Assembly: GCF_001039355.2 (NCBI RefSeq)
Contig: NW_019774936.1
Location: 1 to 64,000, forward strand
Length of the DNA stretch: 64,000 nt
Source of the DNA: Lingula anatina
Taxonomy: Eukaryota > Brachiopoda > Lingulata > Lingulida > Lingulidae
Reading direction: 5' to 3'
Positions 34,858-44,852 of this stretch are shown here, piece after piece (positions within the stretch are counted from its first letter, which is position 1; each line of letters opens with the position of its first letter). Below the pieces are notes generated by a model. That model ran no database searches, was not told the DNA's origin, and worked only from the letters and a program-made list of their open reading frames with translations. The position numbers and the translations under genes were made by a program.

Positions 34858-36162
34858 TTAGGTGTTTTCTACTTTCAAGTTTAACATTTTGAAAAATGCT
34901 CGCCTAAAATTGCAATTCATCAAACCATATATGAACGGATTAATTGCAGAACTTAAGGATAATAATTCAACGGCAATGTTTCGCAGAACAGCAAAGACCA
35001 AGCTGCCCTTCTCAAAGTATTTTTCGCTCCAGAATATTATCGGGTATGGACAATACAGAGCAAAGAAGCTACCTAGAATAATTGCAGTCATTTTCCCAAG
35101 CTTAGCCTCTGTGTCGCTGGTCGATTTTATTGTCACACTTTCAGACTGGTCAGAGCTGATATGAGACGTAGAAGGATCGCCCGTAGATGTCGCTGCTGCC
35201 AATGACCCCAAACCAGTGGGACCAGACACCCCTCTTTCGGCTCCCACACTGGGTCCCTGGACGACACTTGAGGCCGTATTTATTCCTCCCGGATGGCTAG
35301 TCGCTTCGGGAGAAGCTGGTGAGTCAGAAACTGATGGAAACATTGGCGACACGCTACTAGTACCTCTAGCAGTTTGGTTTGTTGGTGTAACAGTTTGCAG
35401 CCTTTGCGATAAAGGATACTGAAAGGCATTGCCATACAGCCCAATTTGTTGGTTTTGTTTCTTGACTTTTCTAAATATCGCAGCGTAGAAACCTAAAGCA
35501 ACCAACAATGAAATAGGGACATGCGGTATCACAATGAAGCGTAGAAATCCTGTCACAGTGGTCTCCGCCCTGCATTCCACGCCTGCAGTCCAGTTATTCC
35601 AGCCCATGAAAGGTATAGAATTCAAACAGACCATATACAAGAAGCACATGCCAGTGATGAAATAAAATCTCCTTTCTGGTAAAACTCTGGGATAGTTAAT
35701 ATGCCAGCATATCTTGAAGTATCTTTCAAAAGAAATCAGAGTCTGTATGAGCATTGAAAGTCCCAGGCATGTACCCATTGTTGCTATTTTTCCAAGGCAG
35801 AAGTACTTATTGAGGGCCAAATGATGCAACGCTGGAAATATGTCTACGAGGTATCCTAGTACTATGTTGTAAGGCATGCTGATTAAACCAATCAAAACGT
35901 CAACCAGTGCTAAGCTCACAATTGCTATGTTAGTGTTCGACCGAAGCCACTCGAACTTCCAAAACGCACAAATGACAAAAGAATTAGACGTTACCGCTAC
36001 CAATGATATCAAGGCTTCTATGGTGATAAAGACGATGCAGCTCATGCGTTGACAGGGGAGAGTGGTCTCATTTGATCCGTTCAGTGGAATGGCGTCGGCC
36101 ACCAAAGTTTCATTCAACATCACGGTGGTGTTGGACATATTCTTGTCTTCAACTTTCTGCAA
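34858..36162 (-). CDS. Class A (rhodopsin-like) orphan GPCR, single exon, 434 aa
   Basis: An uninterrupted frame with seven hydrophobic segments: TM1 about 41-66, TM2 75-100, TM3 121-148, TM4 165-185, TM5 205-230, TM6 357-378, TM7 387-412. Class A landmarks are D88 in TM2 (SLALVD), C122 and C197 for the extracellular disulfide, W153 after TM3, P216 in TM5 and NPFIY 408-412 in TM7. FERY (145-148) replaces DRY, and CPYP (371-374) replaces CWxP, so the TM6 toggle tryptophan is missing. N-glycosylation sequons at about 10, 17, 28 and 31 mark an extracellular N-terminus. The third loop (231-356) is about 125 residues, rich in S/T/P/G. MGWNNW in loop 2 and FRRAFFKML after TM7 recall adenosine and amine receptors, but I do not assign a ligand. 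Met9 is an alternative start. It lies between transporters on the opposite strand. Confidence 0.9.
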   Translation of the reverse strand: MQKVEDKNMSNTTVMLNETLVADAIPLNGSNETTLPCQRMSCIVFITIEALISLVAVTSNSFVICAFWKFEWLRSNTNIAIVSLALVDVLIGLISMPYNIVLGYLVDIFPALHHLALNKYFCLGKIATMGTCLGLSMLIQTLISFERYFKICWHINYPRVLPERRFYFITGMCFLYMVCLNSIPFMGWNNWTAGVECRAETTVTGFLRFIVIPHVPISLLVALGFYAAIFRKVKKQNQQIGLYGNAFQYPLSQRLQTVTPTNQTARGTSSVSPMFPSVSDSPASPEATSHPGGINTASSVVQGPSVGAERGVSGPTGLGSLAAATSTGDPSTSHISSDQSESVTIKSTSDTEAKLGKMTAIILGSFFALYCPYPIIFWSEKYFEKGSLVFAVLRNIAVELLSLSSAINPFIYGLMNCNFRRAFFKMLNLKVENT

Positions 36163-36676
36163 GGAATCTGTGTTCGTGTTCTGTGTTGATGTTTCCTAAG
36201 CACTACTTTCTTCACATGTGATCAATGTCATTTGAACGTACTAATTATGTAGAAATGTGTGGGTTCTAATACCTGTGGCTTTGATAATCCAAATGCGATT
36301 ATCCAAATGCGACAGTAATATAAAACCCTGATATTTCAATTAACAGAAGATTATGTCGTTCTACCACATGCAGTTACTGTATTTGTCTTCGTTTTCCCTC
36401 ATTTACTTTTAGCTTCGAATTCATTACAAAACCTAAAATTCGCGCACTTGTGGACTGTTGAGTTTTTTGTAGCTTATTGTGTCAAGAGCGTTTATACACA
36501 TAAATACTATGGACTATTTCAAAAAAAAAATATTGCATTAATGATTTCAATAAGTTGGAAATAAGACACAATGTAGCTTGCGACCAGCTCATGAGTGTTT
36601 TATTATAATCTCATGTTCTACCTTTTGAGTTACAGTATATTTGAAGACATTTATTCATTTGGGCACCTCCTAGTTA
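36163..36676. promoter_or_regulatory. 5' flank of GPCR-1
   Basis: Upstream (minus-strand sense) region retained almost unchanged in the duplicate (40846-41356). It contains a tandem AATCCAAATGCGATTATCC-type repeat near 36290-36312. It probably includes the promoter. No core motif is certain. Confidence 0.35.
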
Positions 36677-36677
36677 N
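36677..36677. other. Single-N assembly join
   Basis: Immediately after the N the sequence restarts inside exon 6 of transporter B (GCCGTAGCGCCGTATCTCTC), matching about 31708 onward. Confidence 0.95.
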
Positions 36678-37073
36678 GCCGTAGCGCCGTATCTCTCAGG
36701 TATGAAATTAAACATAATTAAGAGGCATTTGTTTTAAAATTACTTTTTCTATATCTCGTTCAAAAAAAAAACTGTCAGGATAAGTTAACTATCCTAGGAA
36801 CATGGGCATTTAAAAAATCAAATTGGACAACAAAGAATCGCTTCTTTTCCAGGGATCGCAATTTATTTTTACAATATATAAGTTGATAATGTTTTGTATC
36901 AAAATGCATACCAAATCGATAATGCAGGATATTTTTTCATGATTTCAGGTGCTATATACGACTGGCAGAACTCCTACTCATTGGTATTTGTGATATTAGC
37001 AGTTGGGTATTTGGTATGTGGCCTTACCATGTTCGCTATTGTAGTTATAAATAAAATTTCCACGAAGACATAA
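36678..37073 (+). pseudogene. Duplicate 3' end of transporter B (tail of exon 6 and exon 7)
   Basis: The 3' end of exon 6 (36678-36700), its donor, intron 6 and exon 7 (36949-37073) are present, with the same TAA truncation as B2. Exons 1-5 are absent because the block begins at the single N. It is best read as the second haplotype of the B2 3' end. It is not an independent gene. Confidence 0.75.
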
Positions 37074-37389
37074 CATTCTGAGATAATTCCTTTGCAGAAG
37101 TAATTGGGGTATTTTACTATCATTTTTCTTATTTGTAACCATATGTCTAGGTGTACTGTCTACCGCCACAACAGTAAAATGATTGATTCCAACACTTTTA
37201 AAGACAACATGTCAAACACACGTTTGAGGCATGTAAGAAATGCGTTGCAGTGTACAAAAGAAATATATTTTTCTACTATTCCTTTATTAGCATTGATACA
37301 GTGATTTTTAATAGACTGCACGTTGGTCAAAGTTTCTAAAAACTGCTCAAAAGAAATCTGTAAAAAGTGCAAAACGCCTTCCTTTTTAG

Positions 37390-37392
<3 letters not shown>

Positions 37393-37426
<34 letters not shown>
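37393..37426 (+). repeat. (GT)17 microsatellite
   Basis: Pure GT run, the allele-like counterpart of the long interrupted array at 32408. Confidence 0.95.
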
Positions 37427-37429
<3 letters not shown>

Positions 37430-38115
37430 GAGATCATAAGAGAGAGGTGTAACTGGGTACTCAGGGGTTGAAGCAGGATCCCTGGTCGGATAGATTAAGA
37501 GATTTTAGCATGCCAGCTTGCAGCGCCTCCTACGGCAGCTGGACAGTATCCTCCCCATGGAGGCGAAATGACCCCTTTGTAATGACCAGGCGTCTACCTG
37601 TTCTTATATACCGCACTATACCGCACTTCACTGTATTTATATACTTCAAATAATTGTACAATCCAAATGGTTCCAAATAAACGTAATCATGAATTATAAT
37701 TTTTATAACGCTTTCGTTAAGGGTGACTGCTGTTCTTTGACTGTTTTGCATGAATCTCAGGATATGAGACGTATGAGCTGCTTGAATTGGCATTAAAGAC
37801 AACGTTGCCAAAGTTTTACAACAATCACCCATGACTAACAGAAAGCGTACGTACTTTGAATTTAGGATATTAAATTTTGTATCCTCAAAGCATTACGTAA
37901 CCAATTTGGAATATATAAAATATTATTTTAATTAAAATTGTAACTATTGTAAATATACTATGGTCACGGTGACCACCGGAGCACATTATATTACAATTTA
38001 TATTTTACCCATATCCATACCACAAAACAAAAACATTTCCTGTGCTTTTCAGTGAAACAACCCTCGTGACATCAGTGTTTATTGGCGGGAATGCGCGCCT
38101 GTTGGGTGATCCCGC

Positions 38116-38266
38116 GGCCCCCGCAAGAAAACGCAGTAGATACTCCAGCGCAGTAGACTATTTCAATCATACTGCAAACTGCACTTTTTGGAGTAGAATT
38201 GCAGTAGGCTACCGTGTTAATGCTTTTTTGCTACTTCGATACTACTGCATTTTCGTGCGGGGGGCC
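38116..38266. mobile_element. MITE present only in the third duplicated block
   Basis: The ends GGCCCCCGCAAGAAAACGCA and (complemented) GGCCCCCCGCACGAAAATGC are inverted, continuing to GCAGTAG. The other block reads GTGATCCGTAGCAC with no insertion (about 33274). The interior is full of CAGTAG words. Confidence 0.8.
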
Positions 38267-39543
38267 GTAGCACTTATGTAGCGATACACCTAGAGATAGG
38301 CATGTACACTATTTGAATAACGATCCACTTCAATGACTTTTATAGAAACATGGACCAAGTCCATTTTGTTTCATTTTGAATGTTGCAAGTCTTCATAATA
38401 CTGTCAACGAATTTAAATCATCTGCTGATAGGCAAAATTTACAACGAAATACCATGGTACATTTTAACTTAACTACCCCTTCATGCTCAGCCATTGTTTA
38501 TACTGATTCTATTAAGTCATTTCTTCGCTCAGTGTGAAGACCAAGCGTGATAACAACTGTTAGACTTTGTTTGACACTGCTTAACTGGACACCTGTTGCT
38601 CATGTTACATGTATCATTTCATGATGAAATTAATTCCCCGAAAATAATCCAACAAGCACATGCTGGTACTTCACATGTGATCTGTGACAGTCAACCTGCC
38701 GTACAGAAAACAAGTGGTAAAACTACACGTCAGAGAGCACTGATTGCTCCTGCTTACTGCAAAATGTCCAGTTTATTATCTACTTAAAGGGGATATTAGC
38801 GCACTTGGGGATCCTGTTTCAGTGGAATGACGATCGTATAACAGTGATAAACTAAGCGTTCGACCGCATATGTGACAAAGACGCATGTATTTTGACATTA
38901 CATTTAGCATTACATAAGTATCTGAACAACGTATGGCATTGAAAAGGAAATGAAGAGCGGCATGTAAAAGCTTTTTCAAAATGTTTTGACGTGTTCATCA
39001 AAATTGAATCAAAGTATTAAAATGTAATACATATATTGGGAAAATTGTACAATATTTGTCATAAAAAGAATGGTTAGCATAAATAACACAAAATTTAGTT
39101 ACTCATTAACATCAGTTTATTACAGGTCATACTCGTACATGTAGATCTCTATGAATAACATGCATTGGTTATCCAATGGTTAAATATAATTATGTGCACG
39201 TCCACTGTACTGGGTGACAACAATGGGACATAGACATCAAAATTTCAGCATGGCGCCGATCTTGTGAGCATACTTTCCGCTTAGAATATGCATCGTATTT
39301 TGCTTTATATTTATAAATTTTGAAAAAATGTAACATTAAACATATATGAATATTATCAGGGAAGAGTACACTTAACTTCACAAAGTTGGGCAAGCACGCT
39401 GCGATCCTGAATCGGCGGTTAAGCAGCGATAAAATGTAAAGAAATTTTCCTGGTGTTAAAGCTGATGTGATTTCCTCCGCACATACATATTACATTTGTG
39501 TACATACTGTATTCTATCATATCACAAAAAGAACGGAAATGTT

Positions 39544-40845
39544 TTAGGTGTTTTCTACTTTCAAGTTTAACATTTTGAAAAATGCTCGCCTAAAATTGCA
39601 ATTCATCAAACCATATATGAACGGATTAATCGCTGAACTTAAGGATAATAATTCAACGGCAATGTTTCGCAGAACAGCAAAGGCCAAGCTGCCCTTCTCA
39701 AATTATTTTTCGCTCCAGAATATTATCGGGTATGGACAATACAGAGCAAAGAAGCTACCTAGAATAACTGCAGTCATTTTCGCAAGCTTAGCCTCTGTGT
39801 CGCTGGTCGATTTGATTGTCACCCTTCAGACTGGTCAGAGCTGGTATGAGACGTAGAAGGATCGCCCGTAGATGTCGCTGCTGCCAATGACCCCAAACCA
39901 GTGGGACCAGACACCCCTTTCGGCTCCCACACTGGGTCCCTGGTCGACACTTGAGATCGTATTTATTCCTCCAGGATGGCTAGTCGCGTCGGGAGAAGCT
40001 GGTGAGTCAGAAACTGATGGGAACGTTGGCGACACGCTACTAGTGCCTCTAGCAGTTTGGTTTGTCGGTGTAACAGTTTCCAGCCTTTGCGATAAAGGAT
40101 ACTGAAAGGCATTGCCATACTGCCCAATCTGTTGGTTTTGCTTCTTGACTTTTCTTAATATCGCAGCGTAGAAACCTAAAGCAACCAACAATGAAATAGG
40201 GACATGCGGTATCACAAGGAAGCGTAGAAATCCTGTCACAGTGGTCTCCGCCCTACATTCCACGCCTAGAGTCCAGTTATTCCAGCCCATGAAGGGTATA
40301 GAATTCAAACAGACCATATACAAGAAGCACATGCCAGTGATGAAATAAAATCTCTTTTTTGGTAAAACTCTGGGATAGTGAATATGCCAGCATATCTTGA
40401 AGTATCTTTCAAAAGAAATCAGAGTCTGTATGAGCATTGAAAGTCCCAGGCATGTACCCATTGTTGCTATTTTGCCAAGGCAGAAGTACTTATTGAGGGC
40501 CAAATGATGCAACGCTGGAAATATGTCTACGAGGTATCCTAGTACTATGTTGTAAGGCATGCTGATTAGACCAGTCAAAACGTCAACCAGTGCTAAGCTC
40601 ACAATTCCTACGTTAGTGTTCGACCTGAGCCACTCGAACTTCCAAAACGCACAAATGACAAAAGAATTAGACGTTACCGCTACCAATGATATCAAGGCTT
40701 CTATGGTGATAAAGACGATGCAGCTCATGCGTTGACAGGGGAGAGTGGTCTCATTTGATCCGTTCAGTGGAATGGCATCGGCCACCAAAGTTTCATTCAA
40801 CATCACGGTGGTGTTGGACATATTCTTGTCTTCAACTTTCTGCAA
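39544..40845 (-). pseudogene. GPCR-2, near-identical duplicate with two frameshifts
   Basis: Aligned with the 434-aa receptor, this copy is open from the same start to a premature stop at 39835-39837 (336 codons). A 2-bp deletion near 39916 (CACCCCTTTCGG against CACCCCTCTTTCGG) shifts the frame inside the third cytoplasmic loop. A 1-bp deletion near 39824 (CACCCTTCAG against CACACTTTCAG) restores it, so the total is exactly 3 bp shorter. TM1-5 are intact, while TM6 and TM7 are out of reach. Given the haplotype-like duplication, this may be a null allele, a sequencing error, or a true pseudogene. FERY and the loop 2 features match GPCR-1. Confidence 0.8.
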
Positions 40846-41360
40846 GGAATCTGTGTTCGTACAGTGTTCTGTGATGATGTTTCCTAAGCACTACTTTCTT
40901 CACATGTGATCAATGGCATTTGAACGTACTAATTATGTAGAAATGTGTGGGTTCTAATACCTGTGGCTTTGATAATCCAAATGCGATTATCCAAATGCGA
41001 CAGTAATATAAAACCCTGATATTTCAATTAAAAGAAGATTATGTCGTTCTACCACATGCAGTTACTGTATTTGTCTTCGTTTTCCCTCATTTACTTTTAG
41101 CTTCGAATTCATTACAAAACCTAAAATTCGCGCACTTGTGGACTGTTGAGTTTTTTGTAGCTTATTGTGTCAAGAGCGTTTATACACATAAATACTATGG
41201 ACTATTTAAAAAAAAAATATTGCATTAATGATTTCAATAAGTTGGAAATAAGACACAATGTAGCTTGCGACCAGCTCATGAGTGTTTTATTATAATCTCA
41301 TGTTCTACCTTTTGAGTTACAGTATATTTGAAGACATTTATTCATTTGGGCACCTCCTAG

Positions 41361-41512
41361 CTATGAATTATAAATCTGTTGAATATATTAATTTATAGCG
41401 AAAAACAAAAACAAATATCATTTCCAATGATGACAGATGACAGAAAAAAATGCAGACTCACCAAAAGACAACACTGTACCAATACTGTGACTGCCACAAA
41501 CACGTATTCAGT

Positions 41513-41561
<49 letters not shown>

Positions 41562-42506
41562 AAATAAATAAATAAATAAAAATAAAAATAAAAAAAAACA
41601 GACTTGTTAATTAATTTCAATGAAGTCGCTTGCTTATGCACTCGGTTCGTATTGTGGACGTGTGCAATTTAAGTAATTAAAATTTGTATGCACCGCGAAA
41701 TAGCGCAGCAATATATCCACCTTGAATAACAAATTGGGATATAAGCCTTCGGAATTAATGCCTGGGGAGAAGATTTAGAGAGACCGTTTGGGAGAGCTTA
41801 GAAGACGGATGCAAGCCATGGGAGATGGTTCAGAAGTTGGAGACTTCACGTAGATCATGTAGTAAGCGAGCGTCAACAAATAAAATGTTTATCAAGCCAT
41901 CATGTGTCCTTGGGTTTTCTTTGAGCGACTTCTACGTAAATCTGACGCGAACCGTGGAATTGCGGATTGCGTTATGCGCGTTATAAAAATTTCATTACAC
42001 CCGGATGGCGCAGTCTAGTCTACTTACTTAACTAGTTTCTGAGCTTGTTGACTGCAACAGCTCATTCCATGAAGTCGGCTGGACCTCTAGAGTATCCTAA
42101 CAGTGCACAATGGGAATCAAAGCAGGAAAAACAGACCAGTCTACTTGCTCAATTTCTTGGTCATTGAAGAATTATTGTGTTCTGCGACCAAGTTAAGATG
42201 GACCATTGCCATATTGTAACAAAAAGGTCCATAACGCCACAAAAAATAAATATCGTTTTATCAGAAAGCCAGACAAGCCTCCAATGACGCATTTCACGGC
42301 AATGCATTTGCCAGGTCCATTCCTAGCGGCGGTTCTTCCTCTTTTGGGTCAAAAAAGTTTTCCAGTGTGTACACCTTGGCCCAGCCACGAAACAGCATTG
42401 CACTCATGTGGTTATTTTATAAAATTCATTCCAAAAAGTAAACCAATTATTGTATATTGGCAAACTGGAGTGTCATTCCTTGGGAATATGCGAAATAAAA
42501 CAAGCT
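41361..42506. other. Unique intergenic sequence
   Basis: No gene supported. It contains the (CA)n array at 41515-41557 followed by an A-rich (AATA)n tract. A 101-codon open frame at 42206-42511 shows no recognisable domain or splice context. Confidence 0.35.
41515..41557 (+). repeat. (CA)n microsatellite
   Basis: Pure CA run followed by A/AAT-rich simple sequence to about 41600. Confidence 0.95.
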
Positions 42507-42850
42507 TATAAGGGATATTAACTGTTCGTTTTGGCCAAAAAATGAATTTTCCGGGAGTAAACAACAATTTTCCCATACTTACCAATGATAAATGAATCCA
42601 TTTCTACATTCAAAGTTAGTCCCCGGTTTTTTTTCTAAAAAGGTTTTTTTTTATAATCTCTTAAGAGATTATAACAGAGTATAGCCATCTATGGAGGTCA
42701 CGTGGTCCGATGACAAGCTCAGATATCAGAATTATAGCTATAACTGCCGTTTTTGTGGTAAAACATTATACATTATATTTCTACGAGTTGTTTACAATGT
42801 TTTTATTGTGAAATATAGATATCATACGAAGAGTCATTACCCCTCTAAAG
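42507..42850 (+). repeat. Dispersed repeat RIV, copy 3
   Basis: Similar to 22660-22979 and 29010-29289, including GTTCGTTTTGGCCAA, the AATCTCTTAAGAGATT hairpin and TGGAGGTCACGTGGTC. It is more diverged and outside any transporter intron. Confidence 0.75.
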
Positions 42851-43179
42851 TACTTTCCGTATTATCGTATATGTACGAGCACCATGAATCTACCAACTAA
42901 AACAAATTATTAAAAGCCCCTGCCATTTTTATCATAAAACTCTATTTAAATGCTTATTTTTTACAACTGTATTCACTTCTACCTGCAAAACATGATGTTT
43001 CACTTTCATTCAATTATGATAAATACACCCATTTGTTTTTCTACGACAGATATGCTTTGCAATTATTCATTATAACAATTGTGACCAATTAGCACATTCA
43101 ATTGAATGTCAGTTGTCAAGGATTCAACATCTTTCAACCTATACAAAGTGACTCCTTATATCAATCAAATCTTTAATGC

Positions 43180-43860
43180 ACAATAATTTTACCCATTGCC
43201 ATACCACAAAACAAAACAAAAAATATTCTAGGTGTTTTAGAAAATCATTTATCGATCAATGTGACAGCCGGACGTGGTGACAACTGCAAGACACTGATTT
43301 ATTGGACATCTGTTTTCCATCTTTTCATTTCTTGGTGAAATTAATTCCTTGCAAATAACTTAACTACCCCTTCATGAGCAGCCATTGTTTAGACCGATTC
43401 TATAAAACCATTTCTTCGCTCAGTGTGAAGACCAAGCGTCATAACAACTGTAAGACTCTGTTTGACACTGCTTAATTGGACACCTGTAACTCATGTTATC
43501 ACTTCATGTTGAATTCCCCGGAAATAATCCAACAAGCTCACGCTGGTACTTCGCATGTGATCTGTGACAATCAATCTGCTCTGCCGTACAGAAAACAAGT
43601 GGTAAAACTACACGTCAGAGAGCACAGAATGCTCCTGTTTACAACAAAATATTCAGTTAATTATCTTGTTGAAGGTATAACATTACCGCACGTGGAGAAC
43701 CTGTTTGAACAACATGCTGAGCACAGTCGAGCACTGCATAAACCCCCTCGACGTATAGTTAACGATGACGCAAACATGATGACAATAGCTTCGTAAACTT
43801 TGCATTACAGTAGAAGATACATTAGGTTTCTCATTAAATTATGGTGTTGAAATGAAAATA
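43180..43860 (+). repeat. Third, diverged copy of the GPCR 3'-flank sequence
   Basis: Matches 33160-33960 and 37990-38940 over several hundred bases (TTCTTCGCTCAGTGTGAAGA, CCAAGCGT, TCCAACAAGC, CTACACGTCAGAGAGCAC). A 106-codon frame overlaps it, but its frame is not conserved in the other two copies, so I do not call it coding. Confidence 0.65.
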
Positions 43861-44599
43861 AATAGCAGCGTGTGAAAGCTACTTCGCAAAAACCAGGCAT
43901 CACGCTTGACAGAATGTAAGAAAAATATTTTAACGGCCTATAAACAATAATTACTTACACCGTGTATTATCTCACTTTATCCCTTATTAACTTCACTTTA
44001 TTACAATACCTCAACATCGTGTCTACAAATATATTGCTGCAGTTTTATATCTTTATTCTGATTACAGCATACATTTGAGGAATAAGATGATAGTGAAGTG
44101 TAGATTTGAGCATGGTTTGACTGCCCTGAGTTTCAAACTCAATGCGTGGCATAATCTCTATATCATACATATTTTGAGATTTGAAAATAAAGAGGCTGGC
44201 ACGCATGGCGTCTTGTCGGGAACTTTTAAAAATTCTTGACCATTGCCAGGAACGTCACGCGCTGTCTTTGTTTGCAGTTCGTTATACTTCACCATAAGTT
44301 GTGTAAAGTCTCAAGAGGTAAAGTCGTTTTGTTTGTTAGTCAGATTAATGAGAAGTTAAGTTCAAGAATCTTTTGTCTTGTCTGAGCAAGTAAAGAGTGA
44401 ACATTAAATGATTGACATTGGTTATTGTTGTCTGCGTTGGATTTTCTCTCAGCGATTTTATGGTAAAGATTTTCTAGCATGAACCTTGGAAGTAGTATTT
44501 TAAAACTCGTTATCCAATCCAAAAGTTTACATCGGTGTCCGCATATCTCGCTTGTTTGTCCAATCAGAAACTCAGGTTAAGATATTGCATATTATCAAA
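43861..44599. other. Intergenic, nothing recognised
   Basis: AT-rich sequence with no supported exon, repeat or RNA gene. Confidence 0.35.
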
Positions 44600-44852
44600 A
44601 GCTAGAAAAGCACTCCGAGAGCGCAGACCTCCACCAAGGCAGCGATTTTTTTTATTATTATTGATTATTGATTGATTATTGATCCGGATCACCACCAAAA
44701 ACTAATCATCTCTTTCTTGGTCCACTTCTGACAGTTCCTGAAAATTTCATCAAAATCGGTCCAAAACTTTTAGAGTTATGTTGATGACAAACAAACAAAC
44801 AGACAAATAAACAGGGGTGAAAACATAACCTCCTTGGCGGAGGTAATAATCC
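44600..44852 (+). repeat. Dispersed non-LTR/SINE-like repeat
   Basis: It contains TCCTGAAAATTTCATC, AAAATCGGTCCAAAAC, an (AAAC)n-like stretch and CATAACCTCCTTGGCGGAGG. This wording is familiar to me from interspersed repeats in many marine invertebrate genomes. The family name is not assigned. Confidence 0.55.

Larger units (their letters stand above)
37074..39543. other. Intergenic, duplicate of 32098-34857
   Basis: Same order of sequence as the first block with indels. It has a shorter (GT)n array, an extra MITE at 38116-38266, and a deletion of about 285 bp ending at the GPCR stop codon. No exon supported. Confidence 0.4.

Noticed and set aside
42000-42080. Possible tRNA-like promoter words (CCGGATGGCGCAG)
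   Set aside because: I could not fold a cloverleaf or find matching A and B boxes at the right spacing.
42206-42511. 101-codon open frame in unique sequence
   Set aside because: I looked for a DNA-binding or transposase domain but found no recognisable pattern and no conserved neighbour or splice signal.
43476-43796. 106-codon frame in the third GPCR-flank copy
   Set aside because: The corresponding sequence in the two other copies does not keep the frame.
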